Assembly: GCA_037954235.1 (NCBI GenBank)
Contig: JBBMOA010000021.1
Coordinates: 5,994,501 to 6,058,500, forward strand
DNA length: 64,000 bases
Direction of reading: 5' to 3'
DNA from: Aulostomus chinensis
Taxonomy: Eukaryota; Chordata; Actinopteri; Syngnathiformes; Aulostomidae
Part shown: positions 34,828 through 47,494 of the stretch, piece by piece
How the letters are laid out: each line of letters opens with the position of its first letter
Numbering within the stretch: the stretch's first letter is position 1
The notes under the pieces: model-generated
Database searches by the model: none
The model's input: the letters and a program-made list of their open reading frames with translations, nothing else
Told to the model about the DNA's origin: nothing
Position numbers and translations under genes: made by a program

Positions 34828-37556
34828 GCGCGCACATATCTTGAAGCGGACACACACATCTTAAAGACCGTATCCTCTCACCTCGAGAGCACAGATACCA
34901 AAGGAGAAAATGTCTATAGCATAATCATCTTCACCAGCTAGAAACAGAAGAAGAAGAAGGTGGTGAGGGGGCGGAGACACACAGGGATCATTAAATAAAC
35001 GCCTAATTTATGATCACGATGATGTCAGAGTGATGGACGCAGCTTACACTTTGGTGCAGTTTCATTCATTTTGTAATAGGAGAAGAGACAATGAAAAACA
35101 GCCGATTTGACTACACTCCATCACATTTACCTCCATATTCTGGAGCAAAAAAATGCAGATTTCGCTGCTCGTCGCGATGTTGCCTTGCTTTTCCATGGAC
35201 GCTGGCATCTGGGAACACTGGAGACAGGAGTAATAAAAGAGGTTACACCAAACACAGACACCGCTAGACGCATAAATACAACAAAGTCAAAGTTTCTTAC
35301 CATTAACAAATAACCGATGCCAGACTGTAGAAAGACATTATGCATAAATTAGTTATTTTTTTCTGCTCAGTGAAACTGCAGGTTAATTTAGTTGTAGTTA
35401 CATAGAAAGCCCTACAGGGAGCAGACCTGAGCCAATCTTGATAAGGCCGTTGTGCTGAATGAAGATGGTGTCACAAGTCAGGTTCCCATGGATTATTGGC
35501 GGGTCACAAGAGTGCAGATAACTGCCCGTAAAAAAATAAATATGGTTTCTAAAGTGTTTGTGACACAAGTTACATCATGTTACAAAAACAAATCACTCAA
35601 TACCTGAGAGCAGAGAGAATCTGGGTGCACCATCTCTTCCAGGCCTAAAATCAAGTATAACAGGGCAACATACACACGTTTAAATATTCTAACTTGCTAA
35701 ACATCATGTTAAAAAAGACACATGCATGCAGTATTTGTACACATGGATGATACAGCAGGTTTTAAACTCACAACATAGTGATGATAAGATGTAGTATATG
35801 AGAAGACTAAGCCACCAGCATTATATAACCTCTAATCCTGCAGAAAATATGGATTTGAGTAGTGACTGGAGTGCAGTATGTAGTAACGCCACCACCGGAG
35901 TACAACTGGTCAGAGCGGCAATACTGACCTTCACATTCATGGTCTTGTGGTTCTTCTTGGTTTTCTTCAGAAATTGTTTGAGACTTCCTGATGACATGTA
36001 TTCTGTGATGAATATGACCTGCAGGTGGCGCAGCGGTTAATTTACAAATGTCTGCATGTATGTGAAGAGTTTGGGGAGGAAAGAGAGACTAGAGGATATC
36101 CTACCCGAGCCTGGCTCTCCTTCATGTCCAGCCAGTACTTGTGGAACTTGACAATGTTGGGATGTTCCACCTGCATCAGGTTCTCAAACATCTCCTTGAT
36201 CTTCTCCTATAAACATAAACAGGAGAGGTGGTTCAGGTCAAGAAAAGGCCTTCAGGCCAAACGGAATAAAAGAATTTGTTTCAGTCAGCTGGCGGAAAAT
36301 CGTGGAATCTTCTGGTTTCAGCTGAGACAAATAAAACAAGCAAATCTTTAACTTGTGTGTTCCACTTAAAAAAATCCATAAAAAGATCTGTAAAATGTGC
36401 AGTTTATGCCCACTTTAAGGTAAAGCATGCCCCTCGTTTCCCGGTCCATGGCCATCTGTGCCCACACTCTTTCAACCGCATACACAGCCGAGCTCCCATG
36501 TCATACAAGTCCAACTGCAAAGAAACTACTTGCTTCAGACAAGGAAGGACTAGTTTTAATGCGTAGTTGTGTCTTATCTCACATTTTTCACTGTGTACTT
36601 TTACATTTTGCAGGTCCGTGGCCATGGAAACAGATTATAGTCAGGTGGGTAACAGTTTACAAATCCCTGTGTGCGGCTCATGAATCTGGAAGACAGTCCA
36701 GCTCACAAACAAGCATATCCTCGGAACCTTTCTTCCCTCATTTATATTTGTAATAATTTCATAAATCAATACCGTTGCTGTGGCTTCTACAAACACCTAG
36801 CTGACGGAAGGTATTAACAAGATCTTGTGACTAAGCCTTGTAACTGTGTGGTTCTCAAACTGTCGGCTGCGGTTCTGCTGCACCTCAGTGTGAATGAGAG
36901 CCGGTAAACAGTGACAAGGCAATATCGCTGCCTTCCTAAGCTAAGCAGCTCCTTCCCAGATTTTCCTCTCTTTTTTCTCTCTCTCTCTTCTGTCTTTTTC
37001 TCTCTCATTTCCTGAAAGGAAGACCTTGGCAATGATTTGTAGCTTGAGGCACCAACCATGAACCACAACCTCCCCCTGGTAGTCTCTCTATCCTGTCATT
37101 TCCTGTCCTCTCAGCCCTCTAATAAAGGCATCATTTTGTCAGCTGGCAAGAAAGACACTGCACAGAAAACCACGCAGGTGGGTAAATTAAGCAAGGACAA
37201 CTGGACTTCAATTACCAGTGCAATCCGCTGTCAGGAGAGTGACTTCTATGTGTAAATGCTGGAGTAGGTATTATGTGCTTGTGAGTTACATACTGTATAT
37301 ATCAGTAGAGAACAGCCGTGGAAGAATCGCAGGCTTATCTTTATAATTAAATTCATGTTGCATTTCCAAATGATTCTCATTCTAAAACCACCACTTATGT
37401 TTCAAAAAGTGAAGGAAGAAATGACCACGTTACCTCTTGAGCTTTGAAGACCTTCTTGTCAGAGAAGAGCACCTCGTTCCAGACCACCTCCACCCCCTCC
37501 TCCGTGTCCATGGCCAGAGAGGCACTCTCCACACCTGGGACATTACCTTGGCTCAC
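32208..37556 (-). CDS. nrbp2: Nuclear receptor-binding protein 2 pseudokinase (17 of about 18 coding exons; N-terminal exon missing)
   Basis: Exons in transcript order: 37434-37556, 36105-36206, 35929-36018, 35604-35644, 35427-35521, 35301-35324, 35131-35217, 34882-34937, 34643-34738, 34339-34471, 33912-34014, 33743-33793, 33495-33630, 33070-33123, 32825-32888, 32456-32511, 32208-32294. Phases reconcile to 465 residues plus stop; human NRBP2 has about 501, so only the N-terminal 40 or so are missing. The first visible exon carries AMDTEEGVEVVWNEV. The kinase-like domain lacks catalytic hallmarks: HRD is replaced by HGN (visible residues 130-132) and DFG by IGS (148-150). The segment VWHRLFVN (151-158) resembles NRBP2 and differs from NRBP1. 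The C-terminal part includes LELDKFLEDV and KTPTPEP. NRBP proteins are cytoplasmic scaffolds linked to trafficking, ubiquitin ligase and neural functions. The exon joining the acceptor at 37557 was not found up to 64,000. Confidence 0.95.
32730..32743 (+). repeat. G-run in nrbp2 intron
   Basis: About 14 consecutive G in the intron between nrbp2 exons at 32511 and 32825. Confidence 0.95.
33185..33330 (+). repeat. Dispersed fish repeat (TGACCTTTGACCACCAA type) in nrbp2 intron
   Basis: It contains ACCTTGACCTTTCACCATCA, then TTCATCCTGAAGTTTGTATC and GAAATTCCCTTGAGGCCTTG, in the same order as the array at 48.9-49.5 kb. Confidence 0.65.
33671..33731. repeat. (CA)n microsatellite filling an nrbp2 intron
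   Basis: About 61 nt of CA (TG on the nrbp2 strand) inside the 112-nt intron 33631-33742. It begins 12 nt after the 5' splice site boundary. Confidence 0.98.
34771..34834. repeat. (CA)n(CG)n microsatellite in an nrbp2 intron
   Basis: About 64 nt of the 143-nt intron 34739-34881. It is (TG)n with a CG-alternating end on the gene strand. Confidence 0.97.
35301..35324 (-). CDS. nrbp2: nrbp2 24-nt micro-exon
   Basis: This 24-nt exon (ctacag acceptor, gtaaga donor) supplies WHRLFVN plus one split codon on each side, directly after the degenerate DFG position. It matches the NRBP2-specific VWHRIFSN stretch in human. Skipping it would remove exactly eight codons' worth of sequence and keep the frame. 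Confidence 0.9.
36018..36031 (+). promoter_or_regulatory. CTCF-like site over an nrbp2 3' splice site
   Basis: CCTGCAGGTGGCGC overlaps the acceptor of the nrbp2 exon that starts at 36018 in the transcript direction. Confidence 0.3.
36207..37433 (-). other. nrbp2: nrbp2 intron between the first two visible coding exons
   Basis: A 1.2-kb intron with donor gtaacg and acceptor tttatag. It has a pyrimidine/purine-rich patch near 36.96-37.02 kb. I see no exon or named repeat in it. Confidence 0.7.
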
Positions 37557-37707
37557 CTGCAGGGGGCAGACAGGTACAGAACTCAGCTTCACATAAAGTC
37601 ATTATGATGTATGCTCTTTTTAATTACCTACATCAAAGAGGTAATCACCTTTGGATGAGGACGAGGTTTGACTTTTAGCAGGATGATGCAAACACTATGT
37701 GGCCAAT

Positions 37708-37735
37708 GTGTGTGTGTGTGTGTGGGGGGGGGGGG
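37708..37735. repeat. (TG)n followed by a G-run
   Basis: TG dinucleotides run directly into about 12 G. Confidence 0.95.
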
Positions 37736-39805
37736 ACAGATTATTCATAGGACCACCTGTTTTGCACACTTTGATATATTCCCTCTTGATGGGCAAGCAA
37801 GGGCCTCCTCAGATTTGGTCAAAAACCCCTTAAAAACATGGTGATGTGTTGCTGTGAAGGGTGAGTTTTCATGAATGGTGTTACCACGGTGAAGAGGACA
37901 ATGTTAATACCCCGTCAGAGAACAGGAAACTGTTGTAACTGGACTGTACATGGTCAGATCTTTTCTAAACTTAAGGTTTCATACAAGTTGAACTGAAGTC
38001 GTAGCCTTGTGGAACAAACATAATTTGATTTAGGTGAGGATTACATGGTGACGTCCTCACAGGATGTCACCTAGATTTACGGTGGTTTAGATATGAGCTG
38101 GTACGAGAAAAAACTGTAACATATACAGTAAAAGCAAGTAGGAACATTTGTTTAACAAAGAGGACAAAGGCACAGAGCCCACTGATGTCCCCAGATGACA
38201 CACGCCTATCAGCTATTTAAACACAAACCAGTGGAACATTTTCCCTCTAAAATACTCTGCAGAAAAGAATTATTACGCCCCACCCCTGCTGCGAATATAA
38301 TATCCTCTAAAAGCTGCATAATCCATTCATAGAGATGTGATGCTGACAACTCCATTAATGAAAAAAATCTGGGTTAAAAAGACAACACAGACCTACAGGG
38401 CATTACGAGAAAGATACATCCATCAATGCATGGAAACGGATCAATGCGGTTGGATGGAGGAGAATTCTAATGATGGAGGTTACGTAAAACGTTGCCAGCC
38501 ATCTATAACTTGATGAGGCTCAAAGACAGGCGAGAGGATGGGGAGCAGTTTGTGGGAAAAGAAAAGAGTTGGATTAAGGACGGGAAAAGATGGAGGAGGT
38601 GGGATAAACTTCTCAAAAACCTCCAGCGATATGGGAGCAGAGTGAAGGGAAGAGGGATAGCTGAGTCTATAATCTGGCAGACGCAGACAGCCTGGAGCTG
38701 CATCGCTGCATGAGGAAGCGTTTATGCATCATCACGGGATATTAGTGTCTCAGCTGGGTCTTTTAACCTCCTGCTACTTAGGGGAGTTTTGCGGTTCGGT
38801 TATTCCACTGGTTTTGATGTCCACTTTTTAATTCCAAGAGGTCCCACTTATTATTAAATTAATGGAGAATTATATCTGTTTAGGAAATTCGAGGCGTCAC
38901 TGTGGGAAAGTTGATTTTTAACAATTCCGAGGCCGCCTCAGGACCATGCAGTGTTTTGTTTGTTTTCCCTGCTCTGTTGCAAACTTAACCTCTGATCTCT
39001 TGGAGTTCCTCACACGGTTCATTTATTACATTTATGGAGAACATAACAGTATTGATCTCAGCACTGATGCACTGAACTAAAAGCTTTCCTCAAGGCCTTG
39101 TTTCTATGCAGTGTAATGTTGATTGTTTAATATCTTTCAAACGCTCCGTCATCTCTTGGAAACAGTTTTGCACTGAGCTCAGTTATTTTTGGTTGTTTTT
39201 ATCAATCCATCATTGAGAGTGTTTTGGACAATTTTTGTGTATTTGATGGCTGAACAAACTGTCTAGTACCGTCACAGCTTGACAAGTAAATCCGTCTTCA
39301 CAGTTAGGTCATTGTTTCTGTGCAGCTTCTCTATTTTGTGTTAATAAAGAAAGCCACACGGAAAGACTATTTTTTTTTAATTCACATCTGATATCCCCCC
39401 GCCCAACAACTCTTATATGTGCTTTGACTCCTTCATTAAAAAAAATCTATGATTCTGCAAATGTTTTCAATTTCACGTCCATTCGCAATGTTCTTACACG
39501 TCTTGAACCCACATTTTTGGCAAGAGCAGAGAAGCATTTCCTGTTCGAAGGATGAATGTAGAGACGGGACATTCTGCACAGCGAAGATCAAATATTCAAG
39601 AGAAAAAAATATTTGGGTTTTTTGCATGCATAAATTCATTTGATGATGTATTCATTTTAAAATGCTACGTATTCCTTGTTAGCTCATCAACTTATTTCAT
39701 TTTAGCTATCACTATTCCTTCTTTGTAAACCGTAATTATCAAAATAGAAGTCCAAGCCTTGATTTACCTCAAATGTGACAGGTGCCCTCAATGAGCCTTA
39801 ATGAC

Positions 39806-39852
39806 CCCAAACAGATAAGTGGTACAGAAAATGGATGGATGGATGGATTGTG
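39806..39852 (+). mobile_element. LINE/SINE 3' tail fragment ending in (ATGG)n
   Basis: GATAAGTGGTACAGAAAATG leads into ATGG repeats, the typical teleost retroposon 3' end. Only the tail is present. Confidence 0.6.
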
Positions 39853-42800
39853 ATAGGTGCCTTTAATTGACTACCAGCCACTATTAGGTGAATTACGGTA
39901 TTCATTGCTCGTATTTGTAGACTAAGGTGACATAGAAACTGGGTGGCTCATGGATGATGTATTTTTGTAGGCTAACCAGGAAGTTGGCACTGCCATGGGT
40001 TCTCTGGACCAAAAGCTGATGGGATTTTCACACTGTTGCCAAAACAACCTCTACCTCTACCATATTATGAGAAGTACACACGTTGTTCATGATGGTAATC
40101 TTCACAAATAAACTCCACTTTTATGATTTCTGAAGTGTCATTTATACAACAGGAGTGAGTTCAGCATACGAACTAACTGCTATATAAATAGCTGTATTTA
40201 TGACTTATTTATGACAGCCCTTAGCCACTTTATACAGGGCACTTTTACATAAGCATGTTTAGGTTGTCTTTCTTTTTAATTTTTTACATGTTTTCATGTT
40301 GGATTTTCTTGTCCTGTCTTTTAATGTTGTATATGTTTACACTTATTAATGCATTCAGCCTGTTTATTGGTCTTACGCCTGTATAAACTGAGCTTTGAGT
40401 GGACATGAAAATAAAGTTGATTTGATTATTGACATATTTATCCCAAATCAGTATGTACTGGTACGGAGTGTCATGATTTTGATATGATAATTATTTCCCA
40501 TAACTTCAAACCCTAATATTACAGCTTAAATGTTAATCTTAGTTGGATTAAATGCTCCAATTTTAAACCACAAACACAAACAAAAAAGATCCCTCTATTT
40601 GAAAAAACGAAACATGTCATAAATCCACTTTGACTCGTCATAAAGCAGATCTGCATCATCTTGAGTGTTGAAGCCTGTACCCAACAACGATTTCCTGTTG
40701 TTGCATCTCATCGAGGACACGTTTGCTCGGCTCAAGCCTGAGGCCGCTTCCCGTCATCACTGATGGAAAACACACAAAACCCAGCTGAATTTAGAAAAAT
40801 TCAACAAAGAAGCAAGCGCACCCGACACTCCTCTCTCATCATCATCATCCTTATCGCCGTCATCTGTGAGGTCTTCAAATGTCAGCTGGGCATTTCTGTT
40901 GAAAGGCTGACACCAATGACTATTATTTAAGCGTCTCACAGCACATAAATAGCTGCTTATTACTGCCAAATTGATATAGTTGGTGCTGCACAATGCATCC
41001 CCATCTTGATGGCTGGAGTCAAAATAGTATCAACAGGAGGAGTTTAGTTCACTGAACCAAACAAGCTGAAGAGAAACAGCAATTAGAGAAGCCGCAAAAA
41101 CTGTGCCATCAATCTCCTCATTGCACAGACAACACGAAATAAAGAAGAGAAGGAAATGTTTTGGTTTGTTTCTCAAGCTCTCTCTGCAGCGTCGGTTCAT
41201 TTATAGACCAGGTGGGCAGCAGAGGAGACATGACATATAATCTCACTGCTCCCACTCAAGAAGAGATGATAATCTGATTACTGGTATTAGAGAGCTTGAA
41301 CACAACGCTCTGACTGGCAGACAGCGGAGGGAACTCCTTCGCTTCAAGCTGCTGCTGTCAGAGAGCAATCGTGTCATTTCTCTCTGGCGTCAGGACTTGT
41401 TTACTTTCTCTAGATGTTCAGGGAGAGAGACATGGTCCCCTGTCCCAAAATCTACATCCCAGGGGTTTAACGGGGTCTGTTGCTTGTGGCGTGAGAGTGG
41501 TAAACAAGCACGCTGGATTAGGGGCTCTGATTGGCTGTGGGCAGGGAGGTGGGTTAAGGGTGTGGAGGGGGATTTAGGGATACTGCGTTCATTTCATAAC
41601 AACGCCAGCTTCTGTTTGGATGTTTGCTAAATCTTCATCTAAATTGGTTCAAACTGAACCATGAGGCCTACTGATGCATTCCTCTACAGTTCTCACTCAC
41701 TTTTGGTTATCGTATTATCTCTGCTTTGGTTTGGAAAACATTGCAGAGTGCCATGTTTCCGAAAAGTTCAGACAGGGTAATTCACATGGGATCAGATCAA
41801 CGCAGTCCAGCACAGATAAACCCGCTATGCTATTTTAAGATTAGGGGTGAAGGTCTGAACCAGTGTAATGTGTATGCGAACTGGTCAGCGTATTGCAGAT
41901 AATCGCAGGAAACGATTAGAAGCACAGGGACCAAGTGCAGTCTGATAGTTGCTGAATGACTTCACTCTCTTCCATAAACTGTCTACATGATTTGAAGCCA
42001 GTGCAGTAACAATAATGGCCTGCGGGGGCGGGCCGAATGGTTGCAAAATGAAACTATTGACCGTGCTGCAATGGGATCACGTCAGCTTCGATGCCAACTC
42101 ACATGTTGACGTTCAGACCCATGAGTACCCACTGGTCATTGCAACATTCTTACATGAACACTTAGCAATGACAACTCTAAAATGTTGTGTGACTTAAATG
42201 AATGAATGTGTGTAGTGTGGTTCAGGGATATAAAAGTGGAGGGGCTCTAACTCCTACCCAATTTCTGGCACCTTTCTCAGACCACACTTTCTTTTCAAAA
42301 TCTAGCCTTCAACTACACTCCAGGAAAGCTTCCATCTTGCATGGTTGCGAAACTATGGCAAGGACAAAAAAATGTGTCCACAGATAGACCACCAGAACCT
42401 GCAAAAGTACTCAAATCTCCTCCTGCGGTGGCTCCTGCTGCAGCGGCTGTCTCCAAAACCACATTTTACCTTGGAAACGACCAACCACCACCCTGTTGAA
42501 GAAGAAATGTTGCATGATGCAAAGAGGAATATGCGGGATGATACGTGGCACGGTTCCCTTGCCAAAACTACACAAACATTTTAGCTGCGCAAACTTTCTT
42601 TCAATTCCATTTCCAGTCTCCGCTAATGTTTTTGCAAGCAGAAAATTGAAGAGAAATGAAAAATGGAGACCAACAATATCTCCTATCTTTCAACAGTTTT
42701 TTTGTCATCAATTGTTAGACACAATCCTGGTTCTAGCAATGTAGGCAAAGACAGTTGGGGAGAAAAATGTATATGATGACTTTCACTGTCTAATGTCCCC

Positions 42801-43496
42801 GTTTAGCATTAAATGAAGCTCAGCTAACCAGCAGTTAGCAGTCTGGCGGGACTCTGGATATCTCTAATGCACACAGGGAGGAGAGAAAGGGTGTTTATCT
42901 GCTTGTCTTGAGGTAACAATAATGGACAATGACAGAATTTCTCAAAAAGTTGTTCTTTTAACAGACAACGCATGCATTTTGTTCAAACCAGCAGCGTATA
43001 ACATTCCACACACAGGAGGCACTGGCTAAATCCCAACAGAGGAAAGTACAAATGGTCACATGATCATCTTTAGTTGCACCATCTGTTGTGACATTTTAAT
43101 TGCCAAGATTCAGAATATATCTTTCCCAAATGTGGTATGGAGTTACCTCAACAGTATTAAAAGGTGCCTGATGAGTTGGCGAGCGTTAGCAAGCGCAGAA
43201 GACGAATTAGCAGACAGGTAGAGGAGAGGACTGAGCTACAGCACAGCAGTGTGACTCTCTCTGCGGAGGCATCTTCAATGAAAGAAATGTCTTTGTCTTG
43301 AGTCTGTGTGGGTCCCAGTCTCATAGTGACAAAGAGCATTGTCTCCCACACATCAATATCTCGCCTCGGCTGAGCCGCTTCCTAAACATACTTCCACAAT
43401 GAGCTGATATGCGGTACCACATACATATTTAATATCTGGAACTGAGAGGGCTACACCCGTGTAATCTGCATGACGCTGTAACAAACACTTTCTAGG

Positions 43497-43513
43497 TTGG
43501 TTGGTTGGTTGGT
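43497..43513. repeat. (GGTT)n tetranucleotide repeat
   Basis: About four tandem GGTT units. Confidence 0.9.
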
Positions 43514-43696
43514 GTGCGCTGTATGTAAATAAGTGCACGCTGAGCCTTTCCCTGTTTCTTTTTCACAGGCATCAAAGAGGAGCAACATCAAAGAGTTGAA
43601 TGTGGAAGAAGCGAGAGGTACATCATTTGTGAAAGTGTGGATGAGTAAAAGGATGCATCCTCCTTAATTCAGACACTGCAGCAGGTTGCTGACATC

Positions 43697-43745
43697 CATC
43701 CATCCATCCATCCATTTTCTATATCGTTTATCCATTTAGGGTCGT
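43697..43745 (-). mobile_element. LINE/SINE 3' tail fragment, antisense
   Basis: (CCAT)n followed by TTTCTATATCG and TTTAGGGTCGTGG is the complement of the common retroposon tail (CGACCC ... GATAAACG ... (ATGG)n). A G-run adjoins it. Confidence 0.6.
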
Positions 43746-44994
43746 GGGGGGGGGGTTAGGGTTAGAAAGTGTGCATGGAGCACCTGGGGAGTGCATGCCT
43801 CCACCACGCAGAACTCAGCCATATCCAAAGTTTAAAGTGACATTTTTCACCGATTTGAATGAGTTGATACTCAAACTGGAAAACCTGAGCCGTGTCTGAG
43901 ACTATTTTGGAGGCGTGACAGATTATGCTTTGTTAGATGCTAGGGTTGAATCTTGGTACTCTGTGGCTCCAGCAGAATTGCTTCAACACTACTGGGTACA
44001 CATTCAGTGGTACATTTACATACCCAAGATGTTAATCTCATTGTCATCTACGAGCCAATAACCCTGCAGTACGCTTACCAAGATCTAAAAATGCTGTTGA
44101 TAAAATGAGTTTGTGTTGTTGTGAGGCAGCATTGACTGTACTATAAATTGAAGGTGTCAAGATTAAGCAACCAGTGAAACGAGCTGACTCAATCCATCCG
44201 CCTCATTCCCGCCCTGGCAGCATCAGGGCTTTGAGCCACTGACCGTCTGCTGACCTTCACCAGCCACACGAGCAGCTGTGCAATCCTCCTCACGGCTCCG
44301 TCTGTCTCCAGGATGTCACATGTGCAGCACACAATCAGGTCAGCGTCTTAGCTTGTGTGTGTGTGTGCCAGCTCAGTGTGAAGAACAGCGTGCTGGCACC
44401 AGCTGAGGCAAGTCTAGCCTCACCATTCCCCTTTGGGTGGCAATGAAGTTAAAAATCAGCGGAGAAAATCAAGTTCACGTATCTGAAGCGTTTCTCTGAC
44501 TGATTCTTCAGCTGATTCTGATCATAGCAGCACATTAAATGGCTGTTATCCATTGAAAGGGAGAGAATTTGTGGTTGTAGGGCCTAACCCTAACTTCTGC
44601 CGTTCAAGAACAAATGCCTTCTAGTGACTGTTCTGACTCCAGCGGGTCATAACAGCCGTGGGTGGGTCAAACAAATGGCAAATTTGTAATTGAAAGATTG
44701 CTGCCAAGACTGTATTTGTCATTGATATTGTAACATAACACTACGTAATGCACTAAGTGGTTACAGAGTTGGGCGTATGGATGATGGTGGTGGTCATCAA
44801 CTATTGAGCTAACAGGACTGCATTTGTACATGCAGAGCAGAAGTCATCAAGTAGTGGTTTGAGGGAAACACGGAGTAACTTACAAAAGTAAGGAGTAAGG
44901 AGCGGAGAAGGAATTATGAAATCGCAAGAATGCTTTCCAGTTCCTGCTCCGTATGCTCCTATCCCACATGCTGTTTTTCATGTGTGCAAGTTTT

Positions 44995-45185
44995 GAAGTA
45001 TTCCAAGCATGTCAAACTGGTCATGACAGTCCCAGAACATGGTGGAGGGATTATATTTCTCATCTGACCGGGAAATGCCTCGGGGTCCTCCAGGGAAAGC
45101 TGGAGTGTGTTGCTGGGGAGAGGGGCATCTGCTGCCACCACAACCCAGAGCAGGATGAGTGGCAGAAAACGGATGGACGGGGTTT
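44995..45185 (+). mobile_element. LINE 3' end with decayed reverse-transcriptase ORF C-terminus
   Basis: The plus-strand frame reads WWRDYISHLTGKCLGVLQ and LECVAGERG, resembling the C-terminal end of fish non-LTR retrotransposon ORF2 (WRDYISRLAWERLG-type ending). A tail ends in AGTGGCAGAAAACGGATGGA. Only the last part of the element remains and the clade is unresolved. It is not functional. Confidence 0.65.
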
Positions 45186-45243
45186 TGAGACTTAAGTTTT
45201 TACTATTCACAAGGTCAGCTGTTTATGTGTTTGTAGAAGACAG

Positions 45244-45249
45244 GGGAGA

Positions 45250-45287
<38 letters not shown>
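45244..45287. repeat. (GA)n microsatellite
   Basis: Interrupted GA dinucleotides just downstream of the LINE fragment. Confidence 0.95.
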
Positions 45288-46684
45288 CAGGGGAGAGGGA
45301 CTATGCCAATCAATGTGCTGGACAGTTTTAAAAGCCTCCAGCAATACAATCATCACCCATCACAATACTTGACCATCAACATTTCAATATACTAATGTGG
45401 TGGATATCACCAAAGCTAACGTGACGCAGGCCATATTCAACCGAGTGACTTTAAACTGAAACAGACCTACAATACAACATCGCACTGACATCATAAAACA
45501 TTTACTTTCAAGATGTACTTCTTTTATTTTGAAGGGCTTCGTTTTTGCGTGGTGGTCGTGAACTGATGTGCAACACATGGATTCCATTTACGTCAGTTTT
45601 GTGTTGTGTGGCGAAATACCAAAAATTGGCAACAAAACATGACCTCCCTGGCAAAGGTGACCACAGCTAATTTGCACCTTCTAGACAACTGTCAGTTGGA
45701 GTTTGCCCTGTTTGCAGCCTTCTACAGGTCGTGATAACCAACATGGCACACCCATTCAACGCACCGATAACATCTGCAGCTCGTGACGTCCTTCATATCT
45801 CCCATTGAAAATCTAATTAAATGCTCTGCAGCCGGTCACTTGACCTTCCGAAGCATTAAAACCTCTTTCGACAAGGTCACACAGGCCCATGAGGAGATAT
45901 TACAGAAATCAGCCCCTTGTCGTGTCTCACTTTCTCATTTTCTCATGGAACTATTAAAGCTCCCCGCTACGAGCAGAGCAGATGGACACAGAGGGGAGAG
46001 CGGCTGCAAAACAAACAGCCACAAGACACAACATCGTCATAGCACAGCGAAAGGCTAAGAGAGAATCTTCCTTCTTTTTCTAATGCAAAAAAAGAGACCT
46101 TTATTTTGATGAAAACCAGGAACTGTTGTGATGAAAGTGAAGGACGATAGCGCAGCTTTTGCAACAGAATAGAGACTCTTTGGTTGCTGCAGCTGTTTGG
46201 TCATATTAAACATTTATGCTTGCATTTGAGCGGTAATCATCTGTGCCATGTTCCAGTGTGTACCAAGGCTTCAAGATTACACCAGCCACACAGCCCTCTC
46301 TTCCATTGTTACTGTGACAAAGCAGCAGATTTACAAGGCCAGCCAGACAGAGATGCATTCAAGCCCTCTTGAGCTGCACTGACGGGGACGTGATAAGCAT
46401 TGGAAGTGTTGAACAGACTCATTACATAAGGCTTTTACCCCATCACATCTTCAGAAAGGAGGCTTTAATCTACCTGCAGGACCCAGCACAAGAAAGGAAG
46501 GGACACATGGATGTGTTATACTAAAATACTTCACAAATGTGTGAAATATTTCTTCACATCATTTCACACCTAAAGTCACACAAATCAAAAAGGGTAAATG
46601 AAAATCCCAGAGCGTGTTTTTCAGCCTTCAGTAAGAAACTATTATATTAATTTTGGAAAATGCACTTATTTGTTGACCTCCCTC

Positions 46685-47205
46685 GAGTCAGACAAGAACA
46701 CCCTCTCACCTCTGTGCGTGCATTAGAGCCATGAGACTAGCTTACGGCTAGCTAGCTTACTGCTAGTTAGCTTAGCACCGTGAATGGAAGTAGACGGGAA
46801 GCGTTCGCATACGTCCATCAAAAATCATCACAAAAGGCTCAGGATCATGGTTGTCGAGAAATAAATAACCTTATTGTGAAGTCGGCTTACATTAGTAGCA
46901 GCAGTCACTCTTTTAATTTTCAAAGTGTTGGTTTTGCTGCAGCTTTTAAGGTGTTTCATGAAGTTACTGCGCCCAGTCAGGAAAGTAGTTCTGGCGATTG
47001 TTATTTAAAAACTTACGTCATACGCAACCATTAGATATATCAATGAAGGCAAGGACCATCGTATAAAAGAGTATTTGATTACTTTTGAGGTATACTAACA
47101 CTTCATATCCACTACTTTTCCTTGTGCTAAGCTAACTATCAGTCAGCTAGCGTTAGCTTCCAAATGCATGCACAGAGGAAAGAAGGGTATCTTATATGGA
47201 AATGG
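46685..47205. mobile_element. Foldback MITE, copy A (about 520 bp)
   Basis: Long terminal inverted repeats are visible. CCTCTGTGCGTGCATT (46709-46724) pairs with AATGCATGCACAGAGG (47163-47178). AGTTAGCTTAGCAC (46765-46778) pairs with GTGCTAAGCTAACT (47124-47137). The outer segments (ACACCCTCTC versus GAAGGGTATC) are also related. No protein is encoded. Copy B lies at 53.45-53.92 kb. Confidence 0.8.
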
Positions 47206-47494
47206 GGAAGGATGGAAATATATTTATATACAGTATACTACATTATAAATAAAGTATATTTCCTGAAAAGTTTGCATGTTCATGCATAGTTTGATGCTGA
47301 CATTTTTTAGCTGTTGAAGATTTCATTCGCAGCTTCTCATTTCTCTTGACATTTAAGCAGCATCTCTCGGATGAATCTGAGCTCTACCAAATATAACCTC
47401 TTTCCATGTAAAACCCCTGAACCTTCCTGGAGCCATCGAGTCAGTGAGCTGAAAAGACCCTTTGACCTATACACACAACTACGCACAAACACCT

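Noticed and set aside
32208..37556. Assignment to nrbp1
   Set aside because: The VWHRLFVN micro-exon and synteny with puf60 and scrib indicate nrbp2; as I recall it, NRBP1 has a different sequence at that position.
40757..40993. Minus-strand frame with an acidic stretch (EDLTDDGDKDDDDERG)
   Set aside because: Considered as the missing acidic nrbp2 N-terminus, but it lacks the EESPCGRWQKR motif and a suitable donor. The Asp run comes from a short CAT/ATC repeat.
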